Source: Doryteuthis pealeii (taxonomy: Eukaryota > Mollusca > Cephalopoda > Myopsida > Loliginidae). Taken from it: a DNA stretch of 64,000 nt. Positions 53,985-63,913 of this stretch are shown here, piece after piece (position 1 is the first letter of the stretch; each line of letters begins with the position of its first letter). The notes under the pieces were generated by a model. The model was not told the origin of the DNA, did not search any database, and saw only the letters and a program-made list of their open reading frames with translations. A program made the position numbers and the translations under genes. The DNA lies in NCBI GenBank assembly GCA_023376005.1, contig CM042181.1, positions 18,633,142 to 18,697,141 on the forward strand, read 5' to 3'.

Positions 53985-54160
53985 AGTGGTAGTACCTGTT
54001 AGGATCCCATCTATGGGTTAAATAAAAAAAAATGTTTAAGAAGAAAATTGAGTACCCATCAAGAATGAATAAAACAAAAACGTCTTTGGCATAAAATGAT
54101 CCAATGAGTTGAAACCTGATCGACCAACCGACCAACCAACCAACCAACCAACCAACCAAC
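53985..54160 (+). mobile_element. SINE family B 3' tail
   Basis: GGAGTGGTAGTACCTGTTAG, GGTTAAAT, ...AAAATGATCCAATGAGTTG and (CCAA)n, embedded in the satellite. Confidence 0.75.
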
Positions 54161-54563
54161 CCAGGGATTTAACAATTTTATTTGTATAAATAAAGGCTAG
54201 TGTTAATAGCATTGGCCTCGTGTCAAGGTTGGCATTGATTGTAACAGCTATTTAATATTACTAATGCTAGTGAGATAGTTATTGGAAAGATATGGATAAA
54301 TTATCTATTCATCCAGGGATTTATTTATACAAATAAAAGCTACTTTTTAATAGCAAACATATTCAAATAGCAAATATGACTCACTCTAGATTGGTTATAT
54401 GTCAAGGTTGATAATAAGGGTAACAGCTATCTGTTATTACTAATATGACTAAGACATTTATTGGATAGAAATGAATCAATTCTCTATTTTCCCAGGAATC
54501 TGATTGTTTTATTTGTATTAATAAAATCCAGTGTTAATAGCATTGGTCTCATGTCAAGGTTGG

Positions 54564-54663
54564 NNNNNNNNNNNNNNNNNNNNNNNNNNNNNNNNNNNNN
54601 NNNNNNNNNNNNNNNNNNNNNNNNNNNNNNNNNNNNNNNNNNNNNNNNNNNNNNNNNNNNNNN
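54564..54663. other. Assembly gap, 100 N
   Basis: Exactly 100 N, the conventional placeholder for a gap of unknown length, inside the satellite. The unit count in this array is therefore a minimum. Open frames reported across the N run are meaningless. Confidence 0.98.
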
Positions 54664-54890
54664 TTTTGAAGATTCAGAGGTTTCCATTCTCCTGGGACCA
54701 GTTGCCTAGCCAGGGTTAAAGAGCCTAGTCTGCCCTACTATTTATCCATAGCTGGAGGGAGAGTAGAATTCATACCTTTCCCAAGGGTATTAGCGCTAAG
54801 GGAAATGCAATTACCACATCCAGGATTTGAACTCGGGGCGACGAGTCCATGTCCCATGACTTTAACCATTACACCATGCGCTTCCCACTG
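54664..54890 (-). mobile_element. SINE family A, cut by the gap
   Basis: Minus-strand body and head (GGATTTGAACTCGGGGCGAC, CATTACACCATGCGCTTCC); the tail end lies in the gap. Confidence 0.8.
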
Positions 54891-55140
54891 TGTGTCCTAT
54901 ATGCCATCAAATACGGTAGTTAATCGCATTGGCTTCATGTCAAGGTTGACATTGATTGTAACAGCTATTTACTGTTATTGATACAAGTAAGATAGTTATG
55001 AGAAAGAAAGAATCAATTTTCTATTTACCCAGAGATTTATTTGTACAAATAAAAGCTCCATTTTAATAGCAAACATATTCAAATAGCAAATATAACCCAC
55101 TCTAGACTGGCCATATGTCAAGGTTGGCATAGGGAGTAGG

Positions 55141-55684
55141 AGAGATGTTAAAATATGTGGAAGGAGGGTGGAGAACCAGAAAATATGAGGTTGTGTGTTG
55201 GCAAAACATTTTCACCATCAGCTACCTATTCATTTTTCTTGTATAAATGCCGGAAAAATAAATACTTACCATAGCGGCGCTCTTAAGAGTAGGCACATGT
55301 AGGGACCCCATGACTTAACTTAAAAAAAAAACTCGGATATTCGTAAATAAACATATATCATTACTCAGTCGTTCTCTTTCAAACAACATTAGCAAGATTG
55401 TCAACATTTCTCGCCCTGCAAGAAAAACTCTGCAGAGAACATTTTATTTCCGTGCCATTCTCAGTTAATGTGCCCCCCCCCCACACTGTGCAGAGAAGCC
55501 ATGCTAACAACTCTAAAAATTGGGTAGATGTTGGAGAAAAGATAGAGCGTGGGTAGTAATCTCTTTTATGCATTAGCCAACGCCCCCTACCCCTCCCGCC
55601 ATCTACCCAGGCTTGACACTATCCCAAAAATAATGACAGTCATTATTTTGGGCTTTAAAACTAAATAAAAAATACCCATTCATA
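55141..55684. other. Mostly unique stretch, nothing recognised
   Basis: No repeat, SINE or coding motif identified. C-run at 55474-55484. Confidence 0.45.
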
Positions 55685-55738
55685 TCTTATCATAATAGAG
55701 ATTCGGTGTTTGTCTGTAACCGAAACTATGTCACAATT

Positions 55739-55995
55739 TTTTTTTTTTTTAGTCGTCGGGGCGGCCTAATGTCAGTATCAGCCATGCAGCGAGGGAGTCT
55801 ATCCCCTTTTCACTAGCGCTAGACCAAAGAGATTATTTTTAGCGTCTGAGGTGGAGCGCCACACTTACTGTCAGCTCCTTATTTTACCGCACAGATCCCT
55901 GTGCTACTCATACGCTGAGTTGGCGAGGGCGGGTATCGAACTAGGAACCTTGTGGTTTCTAGCTGAATGCTCTACCGACTGAGCTAACTGGCCCT
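55739..55995 (-). mobile_element. SINE family C with 20-bp target duplication
   Basis: Minus strand, with a T-run (poly-A tail complement, 55739-55751) at its 3' side. Flanked by the exact 20-bp duplication AACCGAAACTATGTCACAAT (about 55718-55737 and 56018-56037; a few extra bases GATACCCTCAACTATGAT precede the second). The head reads GAGCTAACTGG / CCGACT complement at 55975. Confidence 0.8.
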
Positions 55996-56469
55996 TATGA
56001 TACCCTCAACTATGATAACCGAAACTATGTCACAATACCCTCAGGAACTGTGTAAGTTTATTAATGAGTATTAGATTTAGGTAAAATCATTGATACATAG
56101 AATAAATCTTATTTATTAACGATGTCTCTATAAACATCTGAGTTAAGATTTGCCTTAAGACAGCCCACGTTATTAATCCATTTAAGATCCTGCAATGTGT
56201 CTTATATATCACTAAGGGATATCTTTCAGAATAAAAACCCTGAAAACATTTTTAATTTTCTTAAAAAAAGCAACCTTTTCAACAAGATATAACAGAACAT
56301 AACCGAATATCTCCATAGGGCTGAATGTAGAAATAGGTCAGAAAAGTAAAACCGAAAAGTTTGGTGTGGGCATAGAATTTAATGAATTTAGAAATTACTA
56401 AGGATACGAATTATGTTATTTTTGTGTTAAAACATGCAGTTGTATCGATTCTAACCACTTTTCGAAACC

Positions 56470-56640
56470 AAGCTGGCTGACTTCTGATTTAGGTCAGAAA
56501 ATTAAAACGGAAAGTATTTTGGTGATACCCAATGACAGTTTAACTACAGTCTATGAATTAACATTTTGCGAATTGGGTTACGCTTTTAGGGGATTAAGGT
56601 TGTTTTTAATTACGTATTGCTTAAAAAAATAAACAACAAA
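56470..56640 (+). repeat. AACTACAGTC repeat within the composite segment
   Basis: Plus-strand copy of the 33505-33680 repeat, ending GCTTAAAAAAATAAACAACA, enclosed by inverted repeats of about 95 bp (TAGAAATTACTAAGGATACG and complement). Confidence 0.65.
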
Positions 56641-57094
56641 ACCCCCAAAATAACATAATTCGTATCCTTAGTAATTTCTAAATTCATTAAATTCTATGCC
56701 CACACTAAACTTTTCCGTTTTACTTTTCTGACCTATTTCTACATTCAGCCCTCCATAGAACCACTACTTTAAAGACTGAAATCCAAAATAACCTTTTTTG
56801 GCATAAAATGACCCACAGAGGTTGATATGCCATTAAACAAAACTCAAACTCAAACTCAAAACTAGGAAATAAAGGTTTACATAATATATGGTGTGGTTAA
56901 TTTGCATATTGGTTTTAACAAAACCGGGTTTAATAAATAATTACTTGGTGTTATTGATCTCTAATATTATTTTATTCTCCAGCATATTAAAATCAATCCT
57001 ATGAATGATTTTATATAGAAATCAATTAAAATATAATTAAAATAAGAGCAATCTTTTTATATGAGTTCTTATTTAATTTTGTTAGATTCAATAC

Positions 57095-58165
57095 ATCTAA
57101 ATGTAAGGTACTTCACATAGGAAGAAATAATTCAAAACATGTATACTCTATGAGAACAAATTTCTCTAATGAAAGAGAAATACTAAAAGATACAGAGTTA
57201 GAAAAAGACCTTCGTGTGAATGTGGACCCTGAATTAAAATTTTCCAAACACATAGAAATACAAGTAAATAAAGCAAACAAGATATTAGGATTAATACGGA
57301 GGTCATATGAATACATGGATAAAGAAATGCTGAAAATTTTATTCATTGCATTGGTAAGACCTCATTTGGAATTTGCTAATGTGGTTTGGAGCCCAAGACT
57401 AATCAAGGACACAAAACTCATTGAGTGAGTTCAGAGGAGAGATACTAAATTAGTGAATGATTTAAAAACCCTTTTGTATGAAGAAAGTGTGGCAAGAGAA
57501 ACCACGAACATAGTAGTTCGAAGCGTGCACGACTGTGTTTGGCATGCAGAATGAAGATCAGAGGCGAGTGGGGAGATTGAACTCGCATTCTCCTGATCGT
57601 GAGTTGTGGCCTGACGCATGGGAATTGCTAAACTATCCAGAGTGGCCCGGATGGGAAGGATTGACGTGTGCTGATTAGTGTCGCACGTGCTGCATGGGCA
57701 GGTCAGATTAAGGAGCCCGGATGAACACTGTAATTGTGTATTTATTTCCTAGCCCTCACAAGCCAGGGGAAAAGCTTGCAGTAGCATTTTGGCTGTGACA
57801 ACGAGTGGACGATAGACAAGATATTTTGATAGTGTTGGTGAGAAGAGTGCAGCATTGCTGGGAGAGTAAAAGTGTCGGACTTAACTGAGCCCCCCCCCTC
57901 CAGAGAACATTCTTATTAGAGAAAGACTTAGGAATATTGACTTACCAAGTCTGGTTTATCGACGTACAAGAGGTAATATGATTGAAGTCTACAAATATAC
58001 ACATGGTTTTTATTCAATGAACTTTGACCTACTAAACATTATTCAAAATATCAATACCAGGGGTCATAAATTAAAACTCTTGTTTTATTCTCCATGTATT
58101 AAAATATTGGTTTTAACAAAATTGGGTCTTTGCTGGATGAAATTGTAAATGTGATATTCATACAT
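57095..58165 (+). pseudogene. CR1-like LINE ORF2 C-terminus, split by a SINE
   Basis: Plus-strand counterpart of 43833-44914. It reads NEREILKDTELEKDLRVNV (57168), KANKILGLIRRSYEYMDKEM, LVRPHLEFANVVWSPRLIKD, then stops at 57426 (one-base change). It resumes after the SINE D insertion (57478-57910) with RLRNIDLPSLVYRRTRG. The C-terminal FxxR...WNxLP part is missing in both inverted copies. Confidence 0.75.
57478..57910 (-). mobile_element. SINE-like insertion in the CR1 LINE (family D), right copy
   Basis: Complement of 44078-44510, between AGAAAG duplicates (about 57481-57486 and 57921-57926). The B-box complement GATTGAACTCGC is at 57575. Confidence 0.6.
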
Positions 58166-58298
58166 ATATATATATAAATATATGGGAGAATAAGTGCTTA
58201 ATTGGAGTCGGACCTAATTTTGAAAATTAATTAATTAATAATGAATTAGGCGGGAATACCTATTAAATGTATGGCTAAACAAATCGAGAAAAATCAAT

Positions 58299-58340
58299 CT
58301 CTGTATGTACATTTCGGCCTATTAGGCCTCATCAGCAGAG
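58299..58340 (-). ncRNA. Hammerhead ribozyme, intact
   Basis: Minus strand, same order as 58587-58628: CTCTG, CTGATGA, stem II GGCCTAATAGGCC (five perfect pairs, 3-nt loop), GAAA, TGTACATA, CAGAG. All core positions match the consensus. Confidence 0.88.
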
Positions 58341-58586
58341 CTATAGATCGGAAGACCGCCCTGTGCGTGATTTGAAACCGGACTGCTAAGCTGACAGGCC
58401 GAAACAAACCTTGTTTACAACTTATCATATCGTCGTGTAATAAAAGTCACTAGAAGAGGAATATTAACCTACTCTAAACAAATCATAAAATCTAAGAGGT
58501 CCGTTTAGTGTAGAGGTTATGGGATCGGCCTGTCAGCTTGGCAGTCCGGTTTCAAATCACGCACAGGGCGGTCTTCCGATCTATAG

Positions 58587-58628
58587 CTCTGCTGATGAGG
58601 CCTAATAGGCCGAAATGTACATACAGAG
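58587..58628 (+). ncRNA. Hammerhead ribozyme, intact
   Basis: Plus strand: CTCTG 58587-58591, CTGATGA 58592-58598, stem II 58599-58611, GAAA 58612-58615, stem III 58615-58622 closed by a 2-nt loop, predicted cleavage after A 58623, stem I partner CAGAG 58624-58628. It is preceded directly by the tRNA-like promoter. Type I topology as in Penelope-like elements, retrozymes and schistosome SINEs. Confidence 0.9.
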
Positions 58629-59079
58629 ATTGATTTTTCTCGATTTGTTTAGCCATACATTTAATAGGTATTCCCGCCTAATTCATTATTAATTAATTAA
58701 TTTTCAAAATTAGGTCCGACTCCAATTAAGCACTTATTCTCCCAAAAATTATCGGCAAAAAGCCATTCTAAACATACCTTGTTTACATATATATATATAT
58801 ATATAAATATACGTAACCAAGAATACCAAACACAAATACGCATATTCATACGCACACATGCGCGTGGAGACAATTATATCATCACAGCCTTCATACATTC
58901 CCACGTGCATGCGCATGACATCATACACGTACGCACAAACAAAAATATGCACATGTACAAACAAAAAGGACATTCCACATCACGTAAACATGCAAACACG
59001 CAACACAAGAATACAGTTAAAAAAATGCACACATTTGACCATTTACACCATTTCTGACATTTTAAAAACAACATTTCGT

Positions 59080-59120
59080 TTACCTGATGAATGCTTTTAG
59101 CAGGAAACCATTGGTTGTAA
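59080..59120 (+). ncRNA. Hammerhead ribozyme at the duplication boundary
   Basis: TTAC (stem I), CTGATGA 59084-59090, stem II ATGCTTTTAGCAG (four pairs plus an A-G closing mismatch), GAAA 59104-59107, stem III ACC/GGT with loop ATT, cleavage-site T 59116, GTAA (stem I partner). The left composite copy (about 43483-43515, minus) keeps CTGATGA through GAAACCA but loses the rest, so only this copy can fold. Confidence 0.7.
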
Positions 59121-59289
59121 TATCGTTTCCAAATAAATGAATAAAAGCTAAAACTTTTATTTGTCACTTCCTTCAACTATCAACGCTCTATCACAGATAT
59201 TGAGCACTCTTCTAATAACACTGTACGTTGGATCACTATTACTTTTTCTAGTATACTAGTGCCAACCATACACATTAATAATATACATA

Positions 59290-59790
59290 TATACACATTA
59301 ATGAAAAATGAAAAAACACAGGTTTAAATGGGTTAAGTGGTGAGTTTATTGGCCGACTCTGCAGTGTTTCGATCTATTAATTAGATCAATAGTGATAGAG
59401 CATTGATAGTTTACTTCTGCTGTCGTTTATCGCAAAAAATTTATACACACACACACACAACCACATACCTAAAAAATGCACAATGTTTCCTTTCGATACA
59501 CACACTTACAGCGTCCCATACTCACGCCATAAAATAGAATATTTGATGTCATATTTCAAACCGTCTTCTTTTTCAAACCTCAAAAAATTTTTTAACAGAC
59601 TAAATAACAAGGACTACCACTCGCTTTTCTCGTTATTCTGTGATAAATAATTTCTTATCACCTTTCACATACCAACAAATGCCCTGAAGATGATCTAATT
59701 AATAGATCGAAACACTGCAGCGTCGGCCAATAAACTCACCACTTAACCCATTTAAACCTGTGTTTTTTCATTTTTCTTAATATACTACAT
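59290..59790. mobile_element. Inverted-repeat Penelope-like element
   Basis: Arms of about 100 bp (59295-59398 and 59690-59790) share GGTTTAAATGGGTTAAGTGG and GATCTATTAATTAGATC with complements. The right arm holds a hammerhead-like core: CTGAAGA 59684-59690, stem II GATCTAATTAATAGATC, GAAAC, and a 3-pair stem I (GCC/GGC), with a bulged T that weakens the fold. No coding capacity in the 290-bp centre. Confidence 0.6.
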
Positions 59791-60154
59791 ACCATCGGAT
59801 TCACTTCCTTTTCTTCACATACACATTAATATATATAAATATATATATATATAAATATATTCAGAGTTGAGATACTTGCAACAGTTCAGATTCTATTAAA
59901 AGTACACACTTGTTTTTTACATGATGACTGTCATTCCCCCCCCCGGTACCCCTGTCACCCCAGCCCCACCCCCATGTAAGTGTGCTGTCAAACCCCACAA
60001 TTGATTACTTTATCAACATAGTTTGTAAGAAATGCTGACATTTTTGTCCTGACAATTTGACAGCAACATCGTCTTAATTTACCTTCATCTTCAAAATAGA
60101 ATCTACCTGTCTTTTTTTATTGTCATTCTACATATTCCTCAGGTACAAAACCTT

Positions 60155-60190
<36 letters not shown>

Positions 60191-60331
60191 ATTTGTATAA
60201 GTATTAACTTACCGGTGGGTATAAGAACGATCGTTGGAAGCGCACAATATCCAGAGGTTAAGGTTGAGAAAAAACAAATACAAAGTGCTCAATACAATGT
60301 AGAGCATAAATTTATTTAAGAATGGAAATGA

Positions 60332-60372
60332 GTAACCTACTCGAGTTTCATCGATAGATTCTTCAGGGTTAC
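60332..60372 (-). ncRNA. Hammerhead ribozyme, intact
   Basis: Minus strand: GTAACC (stem I), CTGAAGA 60360-60366 (fits CUGANGA), stem II ATCTATCGAT (three pairs), GAAA 60346-60349, stem III of three pairs with a 2-nt CG loop, cleavage-site A 60338, GGTTAC (stem I, six perfect pairs). Confidence 0.8.
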
Positions 60373-60593
60373 TTTTAAATTAATCGAGTTTACGATTAAT
60401 CTTTGGTGTTATAAACATGCCCGTTGGAATGGGACTTAAATTTAGTAGAGGAACGCTTGTTTATCAACAAGCATTCCTCTACTAAATTTAGCGTTCCTCT
60501 ACTAAAGTAGCGTTCCTCTACTAAATTTAAGTCCCATTCCAACGGGCATGTTTATAACACCAAAGATTAATCGTAAACTCGATTAATTTAAAA

Positions 60594-60633
60594 GTAACCT
60601 GAAGAATCTATCGATGAAACTCGAGTAGGTTAC
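60594..60633 (+). ncRNA. Hammerhead ribozyme, one base deleted in stem I
   Basis: Complementary partner of 60332-60372, reading GTAAC then CTGAAGA; a missing C shifts stem I pairing by one base. Probably weaker or inactive. Confidence 0.6.
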
Positions 60634-60683
60634 TCATTTCCATTCTTAAATAAATATATATATATATATATATACATATATAT

Positions 60684-61200
60684 AGCTGGAGGGAGAATAT
60701 ATGGATTCATACCTTTCTCAAGGGTATTAGCGCTATGTGAAATGCCAACAGCTTAGTATAGGAATTGAACTCAACGAGTCCATTTTCCACGACTCTAAAC
60801 ACTAGCCCACGCGCCTCCATCCAGCTATGGGTAAATAGTAGGGCAGACTGGGCCCTTCAGCCTAGGTTAGGTAACCAGTCTAGGAGAGGGATAACTCTGA
60901 ATTCAAAATTCCCACTAGCTATGTGTTAAATAGTAGGGCAGACTGGGCCCTTCAGCCTAGGTTAGGTAACCAGTCTAGGAGAGGGATAACTCTGAATTCA
61001 AAATTCCCACTAGCTATGTGTTAAATAGTAGGGCAGACTGGGCCCTTCAGCCTGGTTAGGTAACCAGTCTAGGAGAGGGATAACTCTGAATTCAAAATTC
61101 CCTCTAGCTATGTGTTAAATAGTAGGGCAGACTGGGCCCTTCAGCCTAGGTTAGGTAACCAGTCTAGGAGAGGGATAACTCTGAATTCAAAATTCCTGAG
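60684..61200. repeat. SINE A fragment and 93-bp tandem array from its body
   Basis: 60684-60822 is a minus-strand SINE A head half (GAATTGAACTCAACGAGTCC). It is joined to plus-strand units of about 93 bp (start markers GGGCAGACTGGGCCCTTCAG at about 60841, 60936, 61031 and 61124), each ending CTGAATTCAAAATTCC. Four units, almost identical, so the amplification is recent. Confidence 0.85.
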
Positions 61201-61645
61201 GTCGGTTGTTGATTGGGTTTGTGGCAACCCTTGATGCACCAATTCTTTCCTATCAACTGTGCCAAAAAGTGTGGATGGTCCAACACAAGCCTTCACCACT
61301 ATAAACAAATCACTGTGTGGGTGTTCATTATGAGTGTGAACCCTCATATGTCGAAAATCGATGGGAGAGTCCATTTTATATATGTATATATATATATATA
61401 TATATGAGGACAGGAGGTTTGGGGTAAATCCGACAGAATGTAGTAAAGATTAGAGGGAGAAATGTGGACAAAGGAAAGTGCTCGTAAAGAAACGTTTGGT
61501 GGATTGCTACACGAGTTCCACCCTGAAAAAAAGATGGCCAGAAAATTAGAAAGGATCGAACAAAAACTCGTCTGACAAGAATCGTCAGTAGAGTTTAACG
61601 AAATATGTTTAAAAGAAAAAATGCTGCCAAAATACACTTATATAT
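61201..61645. other. Stretch with no recognised gene
   Basis: Mixed-composition sequence with a (TA)n at 61380-61404. Frames of 64-97 codons exist on both strands, but they overlap the microsatellite and show no domain. Confidence 0.4.
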
Positions 61646-61648
61646 ATA

Positions 61649-62572
61649 TCTCTTATTATAATGGAGATTGTGGGTTTGTCTGTCTGTAACCGAAACTATA
61701 TTACTATACAAGTCACAATTCCTTTAGTTATTTATATCATATTCTCCATGATTTTATTTTTATTTAAACCTCAATTATTAATAAAATTGTTTTACATTAC
61801 TTACACTGTTGACCATATCTACATACTATATTTACCGCGTACCCCACTTGTACGGGTCAGGCACAAAGTCCCTATTAACGTGGGACCACCCACAAGCCGA
61901 AGCTCATGGAGTGGCAGGTGAAAAATTGCGTCGATCCCGTCGGCATTCCCCCTCATGGGGGGCGCCTAAGGCGCTGGGCAATAAACCCAGCCCTGCCCCT
62001 TTAAATCGAGGGGGCAGGTGTTGCCTGGGGGGATGGCCCCCTGGGATCGACGCTGTTAATTATATCAATGGTCCAGGGGCCGAAGCCACTGTTGACCATA
62101 TCTACATACTATTAACATGCAATTGTATTTATATATACAACAAAATAGAGGTTTACAGTGTGAATGGGAAGGCTAATTTGCATATTGATCTTAAAAAATT
62201 GATTTTAATAAATGTATGCTTAGTATTATTGATTTCTAATTGTTTGGTTTTATCTTATTGAATATGAGCAAAAATCTCTTCAATAAATCTTAAAAGAAAT
62301 CTCTTAACAAGAAGAAATAACTGTAATATTATTCTTTACTTCCTATTTTAACTAAACAGTTTAAATTAGGAAAATTTACCAATGAAAGACGGGAGTAACG
62401 GAAAATGATGGAAGTGTTAGTTTCAAAGTTGTTCTATTTTTCAATCATACCCCCTCTGTTCAAAATCTTTTTATCTACATTCTTATTCAGTTTCATTAGC
62501 CTTTCTAATTTAATATCATATTTTATTATAAAATTTAACTAAAATACTTGCATATATATATATATATACTAG
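61649..62572 (+). mobile_element. Non-autonomous Helitron, copy 2, interrupted
   Basis: Starts TCTCTTATTATAATGGAG after A; body as copy 1 (20193-20815). It is interrupted at 61829-62086 by the GC-rich SINE-like element. Its 3' hairpin is replaced by (TA)n, and it ends in the CTAG (62569-62572) shared with copy 3. Confidence 0.75.
61829..62086 (-). mobile_element. GC-rich SINE-like element, copy 2
   Basis: 258 bp, complement of 12752-13023 and about 90% similar by eye, 5'-truncated by about 13 bp. It is flanked by an exact 25-bp direct repeat (61804-61828 and 62087-62111, starting CACTGTTGACCATATC), which marks it as a retroposed insertion into the Helitron. Confidence 0.8.
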
Positions 62573-63173
62573 CAAATATATGCACCCTCAGGGTGCAAGT
62601 ATTTAAGTTCGAATGTAATAAGATATTATATCAAATTAGAAAGGCTAATGAAACTAAATAAGAATGCAGATCAAAAGATTTGAAAAATAGAACAACTGAA
62701 ACTTACTCTTCCATCACTCTCGTCTTTCATTGCTATTTTTTCTAATGTAAGTATTTAGTTAAAATAGGAAGTAAGAATAAAATGACAGTTATTTTTTCTA
62801 GTTAATGGATTTCATTTAAGATTTATTGAAGAGATTTTTGCTTATATTCATTAAAATAAAAACCAAACAGTTAGAAATCAATAACACTGAGCACATATTT
62901 ATTAAATTCGATTTTGTAATATCAATATGCAAATTAGCCTTCCCGTTCACACTGTAAACCGCTATTTTGTTGTATATACAAATATAATTGCATGTCATTC
63001 GTATGTAGATATGGTTAACAGTATTAATAATGTAAAACAATTTTATTAATTATTAAAAGGGTTAAAATAAAATCATGGAGAATGTGATGTCAATAACTAA
63101 GGGAATTGTGACTTGAGTAGTAATATAGTTTCGGTTACAGACAGAAAAACACACAATCTCCATTATAATAAGA
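62569..63173 (-). mobile_element. Non-autonomous Helitron, copy 3
   Basis: 605 bp, minus orientation. 3' end at 62569: hairpin GCACCCTGAGGGTGC, then eight bases, then TTGCTAG and T outside. 5' end TCTTATTATAATGGAG at 63173 preceded by A. The hairpin is the best preserved of the family. Confidence 0.85.
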
Positions 63174-63289
63174 TATATATATACAATAGTAATCCCAAAG
63201 GGAAGGTCTCTGAAATATTTAGAAATCACAGAAACGTTTATGGTTTATTGACAATGATGTTTGCATCAAAGTTTACTATATTACCTGTA

Positions 63290-63913
63290 CTAGCAAATAT
63301 ATGCACCCTCCGTAGGGCACAAGTATTTAAGTTTTAATGTAATAGAATATTATATTCAATTAGAAAGGCTAATGAAACTAAATAAGAATGTAGATAAAAT
63401 GATTTGAAACTGAGGGGGGTATGATAAAAAAATAGAACAGCTGAAACTTATTCTTTCATCATTACCGCCTTCCATTGCTGATTTTTTCTAATTTAACTAT
63501 TTAGTTAAAATAGGAAGTAAAGATTAAAACTGCAATTATTTCTTCTTGTTAATGGGTTACTTTTAAGATTTACTGAAGAGATCTTTGCTCATATTATTTA
63601 AGATAAAACCAAAGAATTAGAAATTAATAATATCAAACACATATTTATTAAAATACAATTTTTAATATCAATATGCAAATTAGCCTTTCCGTTCACACAG
63701 TAAACTGCTATTTTGTTGTATATATGAATATAATTGCATGTCATTAGCATGTAGACTGTATAATTAATATATAACAATTTTTATTAATAATTGAGTTTTA
63801 AACAAAATAAAATCATGGAGAATGTGAAGTAAATAACAAATGGAATTGTGACTTAAGTCATGATATAGTTTCGGTTACAGACAGAAAAACACACAATCTC
63901 CATTATAATAAGA
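63290..63913 (-). mobile_element. Non-autonomous Helitron, copy 4
   Basis: 624 bp, minus orientation; 3' hairpin GTGCCCTACGGAGGGTGC, CTAG at 63290, T outside; 5' TCTTATTATAATGGAG at 63913. Separated from copy 3 by 116 bp of unrelated sequence. Confidence 0.85.

Larger units (their letters stand above)
51300..55140 (+). repeat. About 168-bp satellite, roughly 15 units
   Basis: Each unit has CAGGGATTTAACTATTTTAT, ACAAATAAAAGC, GTGTTAATAGCATTGGCCTC, TGTCAAGGTT and TTGTAACAGCTATTTAAT. The TCAAGGTT marker falls at about 51419, 51587, 51756, 51873, 52439, 52735, 52913, 53068, 53203, 53881, 54223, 54401, 54553, 54940 and 55117. The first three are 168-169 bp apart and nearly identical (recent); those after 52.8 kb are older and alternate between two subtypes. 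Interrupted by SINE B tails, an LTR, a SINE A and an assembly gap. Confidence 0.85.
58175..58775. mobile_element. Head-to-head palindrome of two hammerhead SINEs (family H)
   Basis: Two copies facing each other: left copy minus (58175-58402), right copy plus (58497-58775), separated by about 95 bp. The right copy has the full head (TTTAGTGTAGAGGTTATGGG A-box; GGTTTCAAATCACG B-box). The left has the B-box side and loses the A-box. Both hold an intact hammerhead. The arms are nearly identical over about 225 bp, so a transcript across the pair could fold into a long double-stranded RNA. Confidence 0.85.
55685..59112 (+). mobile_element. Composite Helitron-like segment, right inverted copy
   Basis: Inverted counterpart of 43490-45959. 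Starts TCTTATCATAATAGAGATTC (Helitron-type, after A). It carries a SINE C insertion, the AACTACAGTC repeat flanked by its own about 100-bp inverted repeat (56325-56415 and 56650-56750), the tail hairpin (56805-56835), CR1 LINE with SINE D, a hammerhead SINE palindrome (58175-58775, absent from the left copy) and the microsatellite end. Homology stops inside the hammerhead at 59080-59120. Confidence 0.6.
60200..60665. mobile_element. Palindromic Penelope-like element with paired hammerheads
   Basis: Arms of about 160 bp (60312-60475 and 60497-60655) are nearly perfect complements. In the centre GCGTTCCTCTACTAAA is tandemly repeated. Each arm contains a hammerhead: intact on the minus strand (60332-60372), and on the plus strand (60594-60633) lacking one C in stem I. 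It is flanked by (TA)n on both sides and by the phrase CAAATACAAAGTGCTCAATA (60268-60287). Confidence 0.75.

Noticed and set aside
54461..54719. Open frames spanning the N run
   Set aside because: They cross 100 undetermined bases and satellite DNA.
58497..58572. tRNA gene on the plus strand
   Set aside because: Head of the hammerhead SINE, with a mirrored partner and a relative at 10.5 kb.
58749..59176. Cys-rich membrane-like frames near the hammerhead at 59.1 kb and its mirror at 43.5 kb
   Set aside because: Frames overlap on both strands, include (TA)n sequence, and are conserved only because the segment is duplicated.
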